Shown here in pieces: positions 46,836 to 57,658 of a stretch of DNA of 64,000 nt (position 1 is its first letter; each line of letters starts with the position of its first letter). This stretch comes from Diphasiastrum complanatum (taxonomy: Eukaryota > Streptophyta > Lycopodiopsida > Lycopodiales > Lycopodiaceae): the NCBI GenBank assembly GCA_029204225.1, contig CM055109.1, positions 33,709,963 through 33,773,962 on the forward strand, in the 5' to 3' direction. Under the pieces are notes generated by a model. It was not told where the DNA came from and did no database searches. It was given only the letters and a program-made list of their open reading frames with translations. The position numbers and the translations under genes are program-made.

Positions 46836-47420
46836 TTGTCGCTAGTCTTTATCACAAAAATTGTTTTTCATGAATTGTCGCAGTTTATCAGAATGTCTTA
46901 TTTCTGCAGTTGGTTGACATTCTCAAAATTGGAGAGCTCTTTGCAGCTTCACAACTTGCATGCTCGAGTGCTTTCCATGTGTCTCTTTGTTTTGTCACTT
47001 GTATCTGCCATTGACGGTCTCATCTTTCGTTTCATGGTAGATTATATCTTCTGGGAGGTCTGTATCCTCCATTTGCCTCTAGGTGTATCCGTGGTTATTT
47101 TCTCAGTAGAAGTTCCAGTCTCAAGGAAAACCTTTGATCTGTAGGTTGCACAAGCTTTGATTATCAGTCTCAAGGGGATGGATTTATCAAAGATTGGTGG
47201 TAGGAACAATTTTGGATGGACGGTTTCGTAACGGTAAGGAAACATGATGAAGCCTTGGTGGTAGGGTGAAGGAGCTGATAGTTCTACAGTTACAGCCTTG
47301 GACCCGTGCAATGTCGAGCTTTGACCACCACTTGCTGGGTGAGGAGTTTGTTTTATTTGTAGGTTCACGGTTGTCTTCATCTTTCTTTTTCTGCAGCTCT
47401 TCCTTTTGATCCATTACTTT
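46836..47420 (-). pseudogene. Gag-like coding remnant, inverted relative of 2140-2760
   Basis: On the minus strand a 112-codon open frame (47380-47042) contains FIMFPYRYETVHPKLFLPP and then KVFLETGTSTEKITTD. A second frame (47414-47187) starts MDQKEELQKKKDEDN and is rich in charged residues. Neither is a domain I can name. The stretch continues on the minus strand from the Gypsy gag remnant at 47664-49053, so it may be part of the same element, just beyond its zinc knuckles. An unrelated repeat is also possible. Confidence 0.4.
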
Positions 47421-47663
47421 TGGATCTCTTTGGGCTTCATAGGAGGGGATTCAACTATCATTGCTCCAGAGAGTTTCTTTTGTTCAAGATTGATCTGATT
47501 CATCTATTGGTTAAGTTTTGTCCTTTACTCCTCAGCTTCCTGAATCTTTCTCTTTATTTGTTCTGGATGCTTCGCCTACTTCTTAGATCTTCGTTTGGCT
47601 GATCATCCATTGTAGGTGGCAGTTGGCCTCTGCAAGACACTTGCAATGATCTGTCAACTACTT

Positions 47664-49053
47664 TGGTATGACTATAAAAAACTGGAGATTTCTTAGAAGA
47701 ACAGTAGACTGATGATAATCAAACAGATGGAAGGAAGGCTGGTGGTGACAACGGTAGATGGTGTGGACGATAGACATATTAATGGGCATAAAATTCGAAA
47801 TATGGCAAGAGGCCGGTTGAAGAAAGAGACTGATTTCCCAATATTTGTGTTTCCCTTTCTGAAGGATCTTTGTTGTGACTGGGGTACTTCTTTTGATTGA
47901 GTCTCTTTGGACTACCCATATGTCTTCTTAGCCTTTGACGTTGGCTGGATTCTGGTCACAGTGGCACCGGGAGCGGCGCCGACGTCGGTGGCGCCGAGAG
48001 CAGTAGGGGCGCTGCTGGCGCTTTTTCTCAAGTAATATTTTCTTGCTCACTTTTCCAGGCTACTCCGACATGGATTACTCCATTAGATTCTTCAAATCTG
48101 GCACAGAAAAGTGGTTCTTGATGAACTTCTAGTTCAGTTTGAGCTATCTTCTATGCTAATACTTACTTTGCATTTGGCACCAACTTCAGGAACTCTCCCA
48201 ACGTAATATTGATCTTACTAGACAAAATACTCATGAGGAGTTTTGTTTCCGGCACTTCAGGTTCAGTCATCTTGAAGGGTTCTTCATGATGACACAACTG
48301 AGCATTCATATTTGTACGTGGATTATTTGGTGATTGCGCTGGTGAAGAATGAACTTCAGCTGTTGCTTTAGCGGCTTCAAGCTCCTCTTCTTTCTACCAA
48401 TGTTTAATCCATTGCCTCATATCTTGGTATCTTCTTCTTTCTGCGTGGAGATTTGAATAGACTCCAGAGTTGTTAGTATTTCAGTCAATGGTATAGAATC
48501 AATAGGTATTGGATCCACTATAGGTTCTTTCTGCTTCTATGCTCTGGTAACCACCATCAAGGGTACACTTGGTTCGGTCTGAGCTGCTGGTCTATGCTTA
48601 ATTGTTATCAAATTCATAGGACTTGTGACCGGTGGCGGCTTCGATCTTGCTGGACACTCCTTGTAGCAATGCCCCTAACCATAGTCATGATATAATGGTA
48701 CAAATTTGCCTTTGTTTGGACATTCTACAACTTCGTGATTTTCTCCACATGCAAAGTATCCAAGCGGCGCTCTGGTCCAATTTCTAGATGCTTGTTGTTA
48801 AGCGACAACATAAATAGCATACTGTTATGAAGGTCCACTTTCATTACCATAACTTCATTGCTCGGTACCTCTGTAAGGTTATGGTTCCATCAAATTAGCC
48901 GGAGGAGCCGGTTGTGTCGGTGGGGCTGGCAAAGCTAATATCTCCGAATATCCAAGATGATGTTTGGTTGCAGGATCCTTTCTATAAAGGGGTTTCCGAT
49001 ATCCCATTTGGACATATCGTTGCTGGATAATCTGAGGATTAAAAAAATGTTTT
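47664..49053 (-). pseudogene. Decayed Ty3/Gypsy gag C-terminal and protease-linker region (right copy)
   Basis: This is the duplicate of the remnant at 1-1390, with the knuckle pair at about 48648-48764 on the minus strand. It carries the same stops, so the decay predates the duplication. Read further on the minus strand it runs into 47420-46836, where another gag-like stretch begins. Confidence 0.55.
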
Positions 49054-50006
49054 CATGAATGAATAATCTTATGTTCGAGAATTGTTCATTCATTAGAAAA
49101 GAATTCATTCATGGCTTTGAATAGTTGTGCGTTAAGTATAATTCTTCTTTCAAATATCGTAAGGTCAAATATAAAGATATTTTTTCAATTTGTCGAATAT
49201 ATGACCTTTAGTCTTGATTTTGAAATTCAAAATAAGTTGATTCGTGTTGTGTTTGAACAAACATAAAACGTTGAATTGCCTTCAAACATCTTTCAAAATT
49301 CAGAACTCAGCATCACATATTCAACATCACATGCAAGAGTTTGGAATAAATATTTACAATATATTCACGTCATCATGTAATGCTTGCACCATCTGCAAAT
49401 CTTTTTGGCAGTCAAGTAATAAAACTTGTACTAGTTGATCGTCTTCTTCAGTATCTTTTTGCAGAGTAATTTCTTTGAAGAGACGAGATGAGAACTGTAG
49501 AAACTTACACTTTACATATAAATTCATCCCCTCTTATGAAGCCCAAATCGAAATGCTATAGCTCTGTGTGTAAACAGTTTGAGGATTTACTGACACACAT
49601 GATTTCGAGAAGTTGGTGCATTTTTGTTCTTTGAAAGCTAAAAGTTCTTCCTAAGCGCCACACAGTGAAAAGTGAATTTCACTTTTTGCTAACTCTACTC
49701 GTGTACTGCCCATGAGAGCTAGGGCCCAAAATTTCACTAATCGCTAACTCTAGTTTTGTACCACCCATGATAGCAAGGGACCACTTGACACGAGACCAAA
49801 AGTAATGGATCAAAAGAAAGAGTTGCAGAAAAAGAAAGATGAAGACAACTGTGAACCTGCAAAATAAAACCAGCTCCTCACCCAACAAGTGGTGGTCCAA
49901 GCTCGACATTGCAAAGGTCTAAGGCTGCAACTGTAGAACTATCAGTTCCTTCACCCTTCCACCAAGTCTTCATCATGTTTCCTTACCATTACCAAACTGT
50001 GCACCC

Positions 50007-50661
50007 TGTGAAAATTGTCAACATTTCCTAGCTAGTTTGAGGCCTAAATTGGCTAAAATTGTAAATAGTTTTGGTTCTGGAGTTTCACACGTGTGAACCA
50101 GGCCACAATGTTTTTATTTACTGTATTTTTTCAGTATGATGAAGTGTCAAACTTCATACCCTTCAAAATGAGACCATTTTGATGTATTTTGGTCATATAA
50201 GCCATTTTTAGCTATTTTTCCTATATAGGGAATATCTAGGGTCAAGTACCTTCTAGAGAGAGGAGAGAGAGTCATCTTCCTCATCCATAAATAGTAGGGA
50301 AGTCGTGGAAAACAGGTTGGAGAAACCTTTTGTATGCTTCATTGAGATCAATAGATCATTGTCATTGTTTCTTCCTCCATTGAGAGCATTGTTGTGTGTA
50401 TTGTCTTCAAGCTATTGTGTATGATCTTAGGTGCTTTCCAAAAGTGATAGGCTGATGTATTATGGACTGTATAATGCTATTTTGGGCCGCACTTGATGTT
50501 TATGGAAGTTTCCATTTGTGATAAATGCTTTTTGATCAAGTTCTTTGCATTCTAGGTAGCATAGAATGTGTTGCCAATTCCTAGCTTATGTAGTTTGGAG
50601 TGCAAGCATTCAAGCCAATGATCTTGGAGTTTAGATCCACTTAGGATCTGTATTTTTCACA
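50007..50661 (+). repeat. Young Copia 5' LTR (655 bp)
   Basis: Starts TGTGAAAATTGTCAAC and ends TATTTTTCACA. Candidate TATA-like sequences are cctatataggg near 50220 and ccataaatag near 50283, but the true start site cannot be read from sequence. Confidence 0.97.
50084..50097. promoter_or_regulatory. 14-bp palindrome with CACGTG core in 5' LTR
   Basis: TTCACACGTGTGAA is a perfect palindrome containing the G-box core CACGTG, bound by plant bZIP and bHLH factors. It recurs at 55859-55872 in the 3' LTR. A role in element transcription is inference. Confidence 0.55.
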
Positions 50662-50673
50662 TGGTATCAGAGC
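50662..50673 (+). promoter_or_regulatory. Young Copia primer-binding site
   Basis: TGGTATCAGAGC follows the 5' LTR with no spacer and is complementary to initiator tRNA-Met. Confidence 0.96.
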
Positions 50674-51833
50674 TGGTTGGCTTCTATTTACAGTAAGTAT
50701 TCCATTTTTGGTGATATTTGGATGTTTGATCAAGTTCTAGCATGATTTTGCATTGCTTTGTTGATCAAATCTTACTAACCTTTGTTTTGTGAGTTGAACT
50801 TGTGGATCAAAAGCATATTTCAGGTCTATTGAAGATCAGAGGCTGAAAAGAAACTATTTTGGATCAGATCATAACACCTAATCATTTGTGATTGTGAGGC
50901 TTGTGCATATTCAATACTAACAATGTTCTTTTCAATCCTATTGTTGACAATCTCCATTCTTGGATGAACACTCTCCTTAAGTGGATGAAACTTCTCCTTA
51001 AGTGGATGACAAATGCTCTTTTGAGTGAGTTGTAATTCTCCTAAAGGCTGAGCAAAGCTCCCATTTGGATGAAAGATCCCCTTTTTTGGGTGAACATATT
51101 GTAAGCTCCATTGTGAAGAGCATATTGTAAAGATTGTCATCAATTTTGGCATAAATTTTGGTGTACTTTGTTGAGCATGTAAGTAACTCTCCTTATGTAA
51201 TTTGATTGGAGCATTTGCTGGAAGGTGTTAACCATTATGCAAGTGTGTTTTCAGGTTCTTAACAGGTTGAGGAACATTCTCATGTGAAGTGATCTTAGAT
51301 CTACATCTAAACACCAAGATTTGACAAGATAGTGAAGCTAGTCTTGTGATTCACTAAGTGTGCTCATTCATTCACCTCTAAATCTTGTATTTATCACTTG
51401 CTGGAGTTTATAAACTTTTAGAAGTGTGGTTTACATGTGGTTTTACAGGTTGAATCAATATCTTAGTGTGTTGATCATATGTTGATCAAGTTTGTTCATT
51501 ACTAGGTAATCTTGGCATCCTAGTTTTGGGTATTTTCTAAGAATGCAAGTAACTCTTCACACCATAACTTGATTTGGTCACTTGCTGGAAAGTTTGAGAG
51601 CTTAAGCAAGAGTGTGTTCAGGTTGGTTTGATTTTGTAATCCATTCTTAGTGTGTGCAAAGTGTTGCATGTGTTTCAATCTTCCTTTCTATGCTTGGAAA
51701 CCATCTAGGTTCAAGATAGAAGTGTTTTAGGGTCCTAAATCTTCATAGATCTCTTTATCTATCATTTGTTGAGAGAAAAGTGAGTGCTAAGTGCTTTAGG
51801 ACAGAACCTAAAAGTTGAAGAAACATTAGAATC
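50674..51833 (+). other. Young Copia untranslated leader (1.16 kb)
   Basis: An unusually long leader lies between the PBS and the gag ATG. It holds small internal repeats (ctccttaagtggatga twice near 50980-51010; gcaag(t/a)gtgt...ttcaggtt twice near 51240 and 51605). No protein of note is encoded. The leader has several upstream ATGs, so translation of gag may need a bypass, which is inference. Confidence 0.7.
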
Positions 51834-53684
51834 ATGGCTTCCAATGGTGGGATCATGCTAGAGTCTAGTGAAAGGTTGAGTTCATCAAACTACTCTACTT
51901 GGAAAGTGAGGATGGAGTCCTTACTTGAGTTGAATGAACTCATGGACATAGTTGCAGAAATTGAAGAGAGACCTCTCACACTTCAAGAGCAACAAAGGTT
52001 TGATAAGAAGGCCAAAAGGGCTCTTCATATCATTAAAATGAATGTTACAAATGAACTTCTCAAGGAAGTTGGAAAGTGTCAAAGTTCAAGTGAGGCATGG
52101 AATGCCTTAAAGAAGCTCTTTGAATCAAAGTCCACATCTAGGGTATTGACCCTAAGGAGACAAATATTTTCTAGTAGGCAAAGAGAGGGTGAAAGTTCTC
52201 ATGCATTTATCTTGAGAGTTAAGTCCCTAAGTGATGATTTAGCATGCATTGATGAGAACATAAAAGATGGTGAAATAGTCCAAGTTATGTTGAATGGTTT
52301 GCTAAATGAACATGCTAACCTTGTGCAAAGTTTTGCCATTCAAAGAGTCTTGCCAAGTGTGGTTGACTTGCAAGAAATCTTATTGGCTGAAGAACATAGG
52401 TTGCAATCAAAGCTTGATGGTGCATCCTTGCAAGGTGGAGGTGAAGAGGCTTTCTTCACAAAAGGCAAATTCAAGGGCAAAGGTAAAGGCAAAGGGAAAT
52501 GGTCCAAAGGTGGTAACTTTGATCATGATGATCACTCTTCCTCTTCCTCTTATACTAAGAACAATAAGTCAAAGTTCAAGTGCTTTTATTGTGGGATAAA
52601 AGGTCATTTTGCAAATGAATGTTATAAGAAGAAAAGAGAGCAAGGAGAGAGGCAAGGAAATCTTACAATAGATGAGGAAGAACATAACACATGTGAATCA
52701 CTTGTTATGACTTCAAGTTTGTTAGCCAACATAGATGATAATGATCCTTGGTGGATTGATAGTGGAGCCTCATCTCACATGACGAGACATAAGGAATACT
52801 TTACATCCTTATTGTCTTATGAGGGAGAAGGTAACATCATCTACACTGCAAATGATGGTCAATGTGACATCAAAGGCATAGGCACTATTCCTATTTCCCT
52901 TTCAACAAATAGGAAAGCAAATCTTGAAAATGTTTTGTACATTCCTTCAATCACTAAGAATTTGCTTAGTGTAAGTCAAATGATTGACAAAGGACTTGAT
53001 GTGGAGTTCATTGGAGATGCATGTTTGATAAGTAAATGTGGATCCTTGATTGCTCAAGGTAGGAGGCATGGTAAACTTTTCAAGCTTGATGCATGTGTGA
53101 TCTCTAATCATGAAGGATGTATGGCTAGGGAGCAATTGACAAACCAAGAAGTTTGGCACAAGAGGTTGGGCCATCCCAACTTCAAATCTTTGGAGGTAAT
53201 GGCAAAGAAAGAGCTTGTTCTTGGTCTCCCTAAAAGTCTTGTTGCAAACAATAGTGTTTGTGAACATTGTGCCTTGTCCAAATCTCATAGACTTGCTTAT
53301 TCTAGATCTACTTCTAGATCTAAAGAAGCTTTTCAACTTGTGCATTCTGATATTCATTCTTCTAGTACAACTAGCAATGGTGGGGCAAAGATGTATGCAA
53401 CTTTCATTGATGACTTTAGTAGGTATACTTGGATCTATCTTCTTAAAAGTAAGGATGAAGTGTTTGCTGCATTTGTCAAGTTCAAGAATGAAATGGAAAA
53501 CCAATTCAATACAAAGATCAAATGCTTAAGATCTGATAATGGAGGGGAATACACCTCAAATAGGTTCAAAGACTTTTGTATAGCACATGGGATTAAGAGA
53601 GAGATGTCTAGTCCTAGGACTCCACAACAGAATGGAGTGGCCGAGAGGAAGAATAGAACCCTATTGAATGTGCCAAGGCAATGA
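51834..53684 (+). CDS. Young Copia gag-protease-integrase (616 aa, ends early in integrase)
   Basis: Residues 1-230 are Copia gag (NYSTWKVRMESL at 19-30; basic KGKFKGKGKGKGKW at 210-223). The zinc knuckle has C250, C253, H258, C263 (CX2CX4HX4C). The protease active site is D309-S310-G311 in WWIDSGASSHMT. The integrase finger is H442, H447, C476, C479; the catalytic triad is D506, D568 and E604, with the last two spaced as in DD35E. The frame then leaves the integrase at about residue 612 and stops at 53682-53684. A base-level frame break near 53670 is the cause, because the next frame continues the same protein. The chosen ATG has family-conserved sequence right after it (MASNGG as in the MATNGG and MATSGG relatives). 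Confidence 0.95.
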   Translation: MASNGGIMLESSERLSSSNYSTWKVRMESLLELNELMDIVAEIEERPLTLQEQQRFDKKAKRALHIIKMNVTNELLKEVGKCQSSSEAWNALKKLFESKSTSRVLTLRRQIFSSRQREGESSHAFILRVKSLSDDLACIDENIKDGEIVQVMLNGLLNEHANLVQSFAIQRVLPSVVDLQEILLAEEHRLQSKLDGASLQGGGEEAFFTKGKFKGKGKGKGKWSKGGNFDHDDHSSSSSYTKNNKSKFKCFYCGIKGHFANECYKKKREQGERQGNLTIDEEEHNTCESLVMTSSLLANIDDNDPWWIDSGASSHMTRHKEYFTSLLSYEGEGNIIYTANDGQCDIKGIGTIPISLSTNRKANLENVLYIPSITKNLLSVSQMIDKGLDVEFIGDACLISKCGSLIAQGRRHGKLFKLDACVISNHEGCMAREQLTNQEVWHKRLGHPNFKSLEVMAKKELVLGLPKSLVANNSVCEHCALSKSHRLAYSRSTSRSKEAFQLVHSDIHSSSTTSNGGAKMYATFIDDFSRYTWIYLLKSKDEVFAAFVKFKNEMENQFNTKIKCLRSDNGGEYTSNRFKDFCIAHGIKREMSSPRTPQQNGVAERKNRTLLNVPRQ

Positions 53685-55786
53685 GACTACATGCTAATCT
53701 TGCTAAGTCTTTTTGGGGGGAAGCTTTAGCATGTGCTAACTATCTATGTAATAGATGGAAAAGTGCTTCCTTGGATGGTAAAACTCCTCATGAGGTTCTT
53801 TATGGTAGAAGGCCGAGTGTCAAGCATTGTAGGATCTTTGGATGTACATGTTTTGTCAATATCACACTTGATGATAGAACTAAAGAAGATCCTTCATCAA
53901 AGAAGGGTGTGTTTGTTGGCTATAGTGAAGTAAGCAAGGCTTACAAAGTGTACATTCCTTCTACAAAGAAAGTTGTCATAAGTAGGGATGTCATCTTTCA
54001 TGAAGAGAATGTTTCCAATGTTGTTGATGTTGATGTTGATGTGCCTACTAATCATCATGATGTGCAAGATGTCTTGGATGAAGATGGAGATGCCACTCCA
54101 AAGCAAACTTCAAGGAAGACTCAAAGGCAAAGGGCTAAGCCATCAAGGCTAACCTATGATGAAAAAGGAAAGCAAGTGGTGGACAACTCTAACTTTGCTT
54201 TTCTTACCTCTTTTGATGAACCAACTTGTGTAGGTGAAGCAATTCAAAAGAAGGAATGGATCCAAGCCATGGATCATGAGCATCAAGCACTCATCAAAAG
54301 CAACACATGGAGGTTGGTAAAGCTTCCAAAGGACAAGAAGGCAATTGGTTGTAAGTGGATCTTCAAGATCAAGACAAATCAAGATGGATCAATCAACAAG
54401 TACAAGGCAAGGTTGGTGGCAAAGGGGTATGCTCAAGAATATGGTATTGACTATGATGAGACCTTTGCACCCGTGGCAAAGATGGTAACTATTCGAATCC
54501 TAATCTCTCTTGCAACTCTTTATGATTGGGATATGTGGCAAATGGATGTTACTAATGCCTTCTTGAATGGTGATCTTGAAGAAGATATTTACATGGAGCA
54601 ACCCGAGGGCTATGTTTCACATGATGAGCCTAATCATGTGTGCTATCTCCAAAAGAGTTTGTATGGGCTAAAGCAAGCACCAAGGAGTTGGTATGCTAAG
54701 CTCAATTCCTTCTTACTTTCTCAAAACTTTGTTATGAGTGAGTATGATCATTCTCTCTACTTTAGATTGAATGAAAATGATATCACTTTACTTTTGATCT
54801 ATGTTGATGACATTATCTTAAGTGGTGGTAACAATCTAGATATAGATGAAATCAAGATGGCACTCAAAAGAGAGTTTGAAATTCAAGATCTTGGTAAACT
54901 TCATTATATCTTAGGAATAGAGATTATTAGAACTTCTAAATCTACATTCATATGTCAAGAAAAGTATGTTAACTCTATTCTAAAAAGGTTTCATATGGAA
55001 GATTGTAAAGTTGTTTCTACTCCTATGGAATCAAATGTAAAGCTAACTACAAGAAGTAATGAAAGATCCTTCAAGGACATTACTCTCTATAGAAAGCTAA
55101 TAGAATCTCTTATATGGTTAACCATCACAAGACCTGATCTAAGCTTTGTGGTTGGTAAACTAAGTCAATTTATGCAAGATCCTAGTGAGGCTCATTGGAA
55201 GCTAGGAAAGAGAGTACTTAGATACATCTCGGGATCTAGAGATTTTGGCATCTTGTATGGAGGTACTACACCTAACCTTTGTGGATTTTCATATTCAGAT
55301 TTTGCAGGTGATCAAATGGATAGGAAGTCAACAAGTGCCTTTGCAATCTATCTTGGAGATGGAGTGGTCTCATGGCTATCAAAGAAGCAACCAACTATCT
55401 CTCTATCTTCCACCGAAGCCGAGTACAAGGCATTAACAACATGCACCAAGGAGATTCTTTGGATCAAGAGGATGTTATTGGATCTTCACTTGCTGGAACC
55501 AGAGAAGACTCCAATCATACTTTGTGATAACCTTTCAGCCCAAAGCTTGGCAAGCAATCCTGTTTTTCATGCAAGGAGCAAGCACATTGAGATTGCTCAC
55601 CATTTTGTGAGAGATCAAGTCATTGCCAAAGAGGTGGAGCTTCAACATGTCTCTTCAAAGGAGTGTGTGGCTGATATCTTCACCAAACCATTGGGAAAGG
55701 ACCTATATTTAATGCATAGATCTAATCTTGGAATGTGCTCAAAGACTATGTTGAAACTAGCATCCAATGTTGAAGAGGGAGTGTGA
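53681..55786 (+). CDS. Young Copia integrase C-terminus, RT and RNase H (701 aa)
   Basis: Opens with MRLHANLAKSFWGEAL, the continuation of integrase, then IFGCTCFVN and VFVGYSEVSKAYKVY (integrase C-terminus, about 50-110). RT has GCKWIFKIKTNQDGSINKYKAR at about 223-244, Asp289 in QMDVTNAFLNG, and YVDD with Asp376-Asp377. RNase H has Asp540 (SYSDFAG), Glu579 (STEAEYKAL) and Asp616 (CDN). It ends with ECVADIFTKPLG and stops 5 bp into the 3' LTR. All catalytic residues are intact. The ATG overlaps the stop of the upstream frame as ATGA (53681-53684). Normally the two frames would be one polyprotein. Confidence 0.95.
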   Translation: MRLHANLAKSFWGEALACANYLCNRWKSASLDGKTPHEVLYGRRPSVKHCRIFGCTCFVNITLDDRTKEDPSSKKGVFVGYSEVSKAYKVYIPSTKKVVISRDVIFHEENVSNVVDVDVDVPTNHHDVQDVLDEDGDATPKQTSRKTQRQRAKPSRLTYDEKGKQVVDNSNFAFLTSFDEPTCVGEAIQKKEWIQAMDHEHQALIKSNTWRLVKLPKDKKAIGCKWIFKIKTNQDGSINKYKARLVAKGYAQEYGIDYDETFAPVAKMVTIRILISLATLYDWDMWQMDVTNAFLNGDLEEDIYMEQPEGYVSHDEPNHVCYLQKSLYGLKQAPRSWYAKLNSFLLSQNFVMSEYDHSLYFRLNENDITLLLIYVDDIILSGGNNLDIDEIKMALKREFEIQDLGKLHYILGIEIIRTSKSTFICQEKYVNSILKRFHMEDCKVVSTPMESNVKLTTRSNERSFKDITLYRKLIESLIWLTITRPDLSFVVGKLSQFMQDPSEAHWKLGKRVLRYISGSRDFGILYGGTTPNLCGFSYSDFAGDQMDRKSTSAFAIYLGDGVVSWLSKKQPTISLSSTEAEYKALTTCTKEILWIKRMLLDLHLLEPEKTPIILCDNLSAQSLASNPVFHARSKHIEIAHHFVRDQVIAKEVELQHVSSKECVADIFTKPLGKDLYLMHRSNLGMCSKTMLKLASNVEEGV
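55771..55781 (+). promoter_or_regulatory. Young Copia polypurine tract
   Basis: tgaagagggag lies directly before the 3' LTR and overlaps the last codons of pol. Confidence 0.9.
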
Positions 55787-56436
55787 AAATTGTCAACATT
55801 TCCTAGCTAGTTTGAGGCCTAAATTGGCTAAAATTGTAAATAGTTTTGGTTTTGGAGTTTCACACGTGTGAACCAGGCCACAATGTTTTTATTTACTGTA
55901 TTTTTTCAGTATGATGAAGTGTCAAACTTCATACCCTTCAAAATGAGACCATTTTGATGTATTTTGGTCATATAAGCCATTTTTAGCTATTTTTCCTATA
56001 TAGGGAATATCTAGGGTCAAGTACCTTCTAGAGAGAGGAGAGAGAGTCATCTTCCTCATCCATAAATAGTAGGGAAGTCGTGGAAAACAGGTTGGAGAAA
56101 CCTTTTGTATGCTTCATTGAGATCAATAGATCATTGTCATTGTTTCTTCCTCCATTGAGAGCATGGTTGTGTGTATTGTCTTCAAGCTATTGTGTATGAT
56201 CTTAGGTGCTTTCCAAAAGTGATAAGCTGATGTATTATGGACTGTATAATGCTATTTTGGGCCGCACTTGATGTTTATGGAAGTTTCCATTTGTGATAAA
56301 TGCTTTTTGATCAAGTTCTTTGCATTCTAGGTAGCATAGAATGTGTTGCCAATTCCTAGCTTATGTAGTTTGGAGTGCAAGCATTCAAGCCAATGATCTT
56401 GGAGTTTAGATCCACTTAGGATCTGTATTTTTCACA
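55782..56436 (+). repeat. Young Copia 3' LTR (655 bp)
   Basis: Identical in length to the 5' LTR with three substitutions and no indels. Confidence 0.97.
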
Positions 56437-57207
56437 CACCCAAATCTGTTCCTACTACCAATTTTTTGATGGTGAGTCCATACCCTTGAGACTAATAATC
56501 GAAGTTTGTGCATCCTGTAGATCGAAGGTTTCCTTGAGACTAGAACTTCAACTGAGAGAAGAACCACGGAAACACCCGTAAGCAAATGGAGGATACAGAC
56601 CTTCCAGAAGTTAGAATCTGCAAAGAAACCAGAGATGAAATCGTCAATGGCAGATACAAGTGATAAGAGAAAAAGACACATGGGAAGCACTCAGACATGC
56701 AAGTTGTAAAGCTGTTGGGAGCTCTCCAATTTTGAGAATGTCACCCACTTGCAGCAATAAAACATTTTGATTACATTGCGACAAGTTGCAAAAATAGTTT
56801 TTGATAAAGACCGGCAACAATAAACACTTGTTACAGCAAAAGAATATAGATTACATCAAATGAAAGATCTTGTTAAGAGCTCACTCACACTTCACAACTT
56901 CCTCGTGAACATTTCTATTACCCACCCGTTGTTGCAAAATTGATTCATTCCATCAATTATGATGCATTCGTAATCACAGTAGTACTATGGGCAAAAGGCA
57001 GTGCTTTTACTTCAAATTCTGTGTATTATTTCAAATCAGATCTAAAAGAATAGCCTCCTAAATTTCTAATGTTGACCCCTTTAGTTTCCTTCTTCCATAA
57101 AATAAGTTGGGTAGATTTACTTGAAATGCCCAAAGATTGCTTTTTAGATCACTGCCCACAGAGCATACTTCTATGGTTAAATTGCGTCGAGTTGTAAGGA
57201 GTCATAC

Positions 57208-57658
57208 CCTGATTGGCTATAACTTTTGCTTGGTTCATCGGAATGTGAAACTGAGTACACCATATGAAAGAGTACTCGGGCGCTCTGATTAGCTATCCCA
57301 ATTTTCTAACAGCTATAACTTTCTTGTTTCTAGGCAGAACTATGACAATATGGTATGCGTTGCTCTCGGTGTCCTCTTTCATATGGTGTACTCAGTTTCA
57401 CATTCCAATGCATCGATCAAAAGTTATAGCTAATAAGGATTGAGATATCTAATCAGCGCGCCCGAGTACATTTGCAAAGTTGCAAATGTACTCGGGCGCA
57501 CTGATTATATATCCCATTTTTCTAACACCTATAACTTTCTTGTTTCTGGGCAAAACTATGACTATATGGTATGCGTTGGAAAGCTCTTGGCGTCCTCTTT
57601 CTTATGGTGTACTTAGTTTCAATTCCGATGCACCGATCAAAAGTTATATCTAATCATG
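57208..57658. repeat. Structured repeat with near-perfect hairpin (right copy)
   Basis: This is the duplicate of 3110-3560. The hairpin arms are at 57450-57477 and 57480-57507 with the same single mismatch. Only a few single-base changes separate the copies. Confidence 0.75.

Larger units (their letters stand above)
50007..56436 (+). mobile_element. Young, nearly complete Ty1/Copia retrotransposon (6430 bp)
   Basis: It has two 655-bp LTRs, a 5-bp target duplication CACCC (50002-50006 and 56437-56441), a PBS immediately after the 5' LTR, a long leader, gag-protease-integrase-RT-RNase H coding, and a purine tract before the 3' LTR. The LTRs differ at three positions only (50077/55852, 50390/56165, 50450/56225). 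The empty site is preserved in the left duplicate at 2339-2343, which independently confirms both ends. One frame break in integrase is the only obvious lesion. It is a relative of Copia-B, sharing gag and integrase motifs. Confidence 0.98.

Noticed and set aside
50662-50673. Possible plant pararetrovirus because of the tRNA-Met PBS
   Set aside because: The element has LTRs, a DDE integrase and Copia domain order, which pararetroviruses lack.
53681-53684. ATGA overlap as programmed coupled translation
   Set aside because: The frame break falls in the middle of integrase, and Copia elements normally have one continuous frame, so a mutation is more likely. Kept as an open point in the findings.
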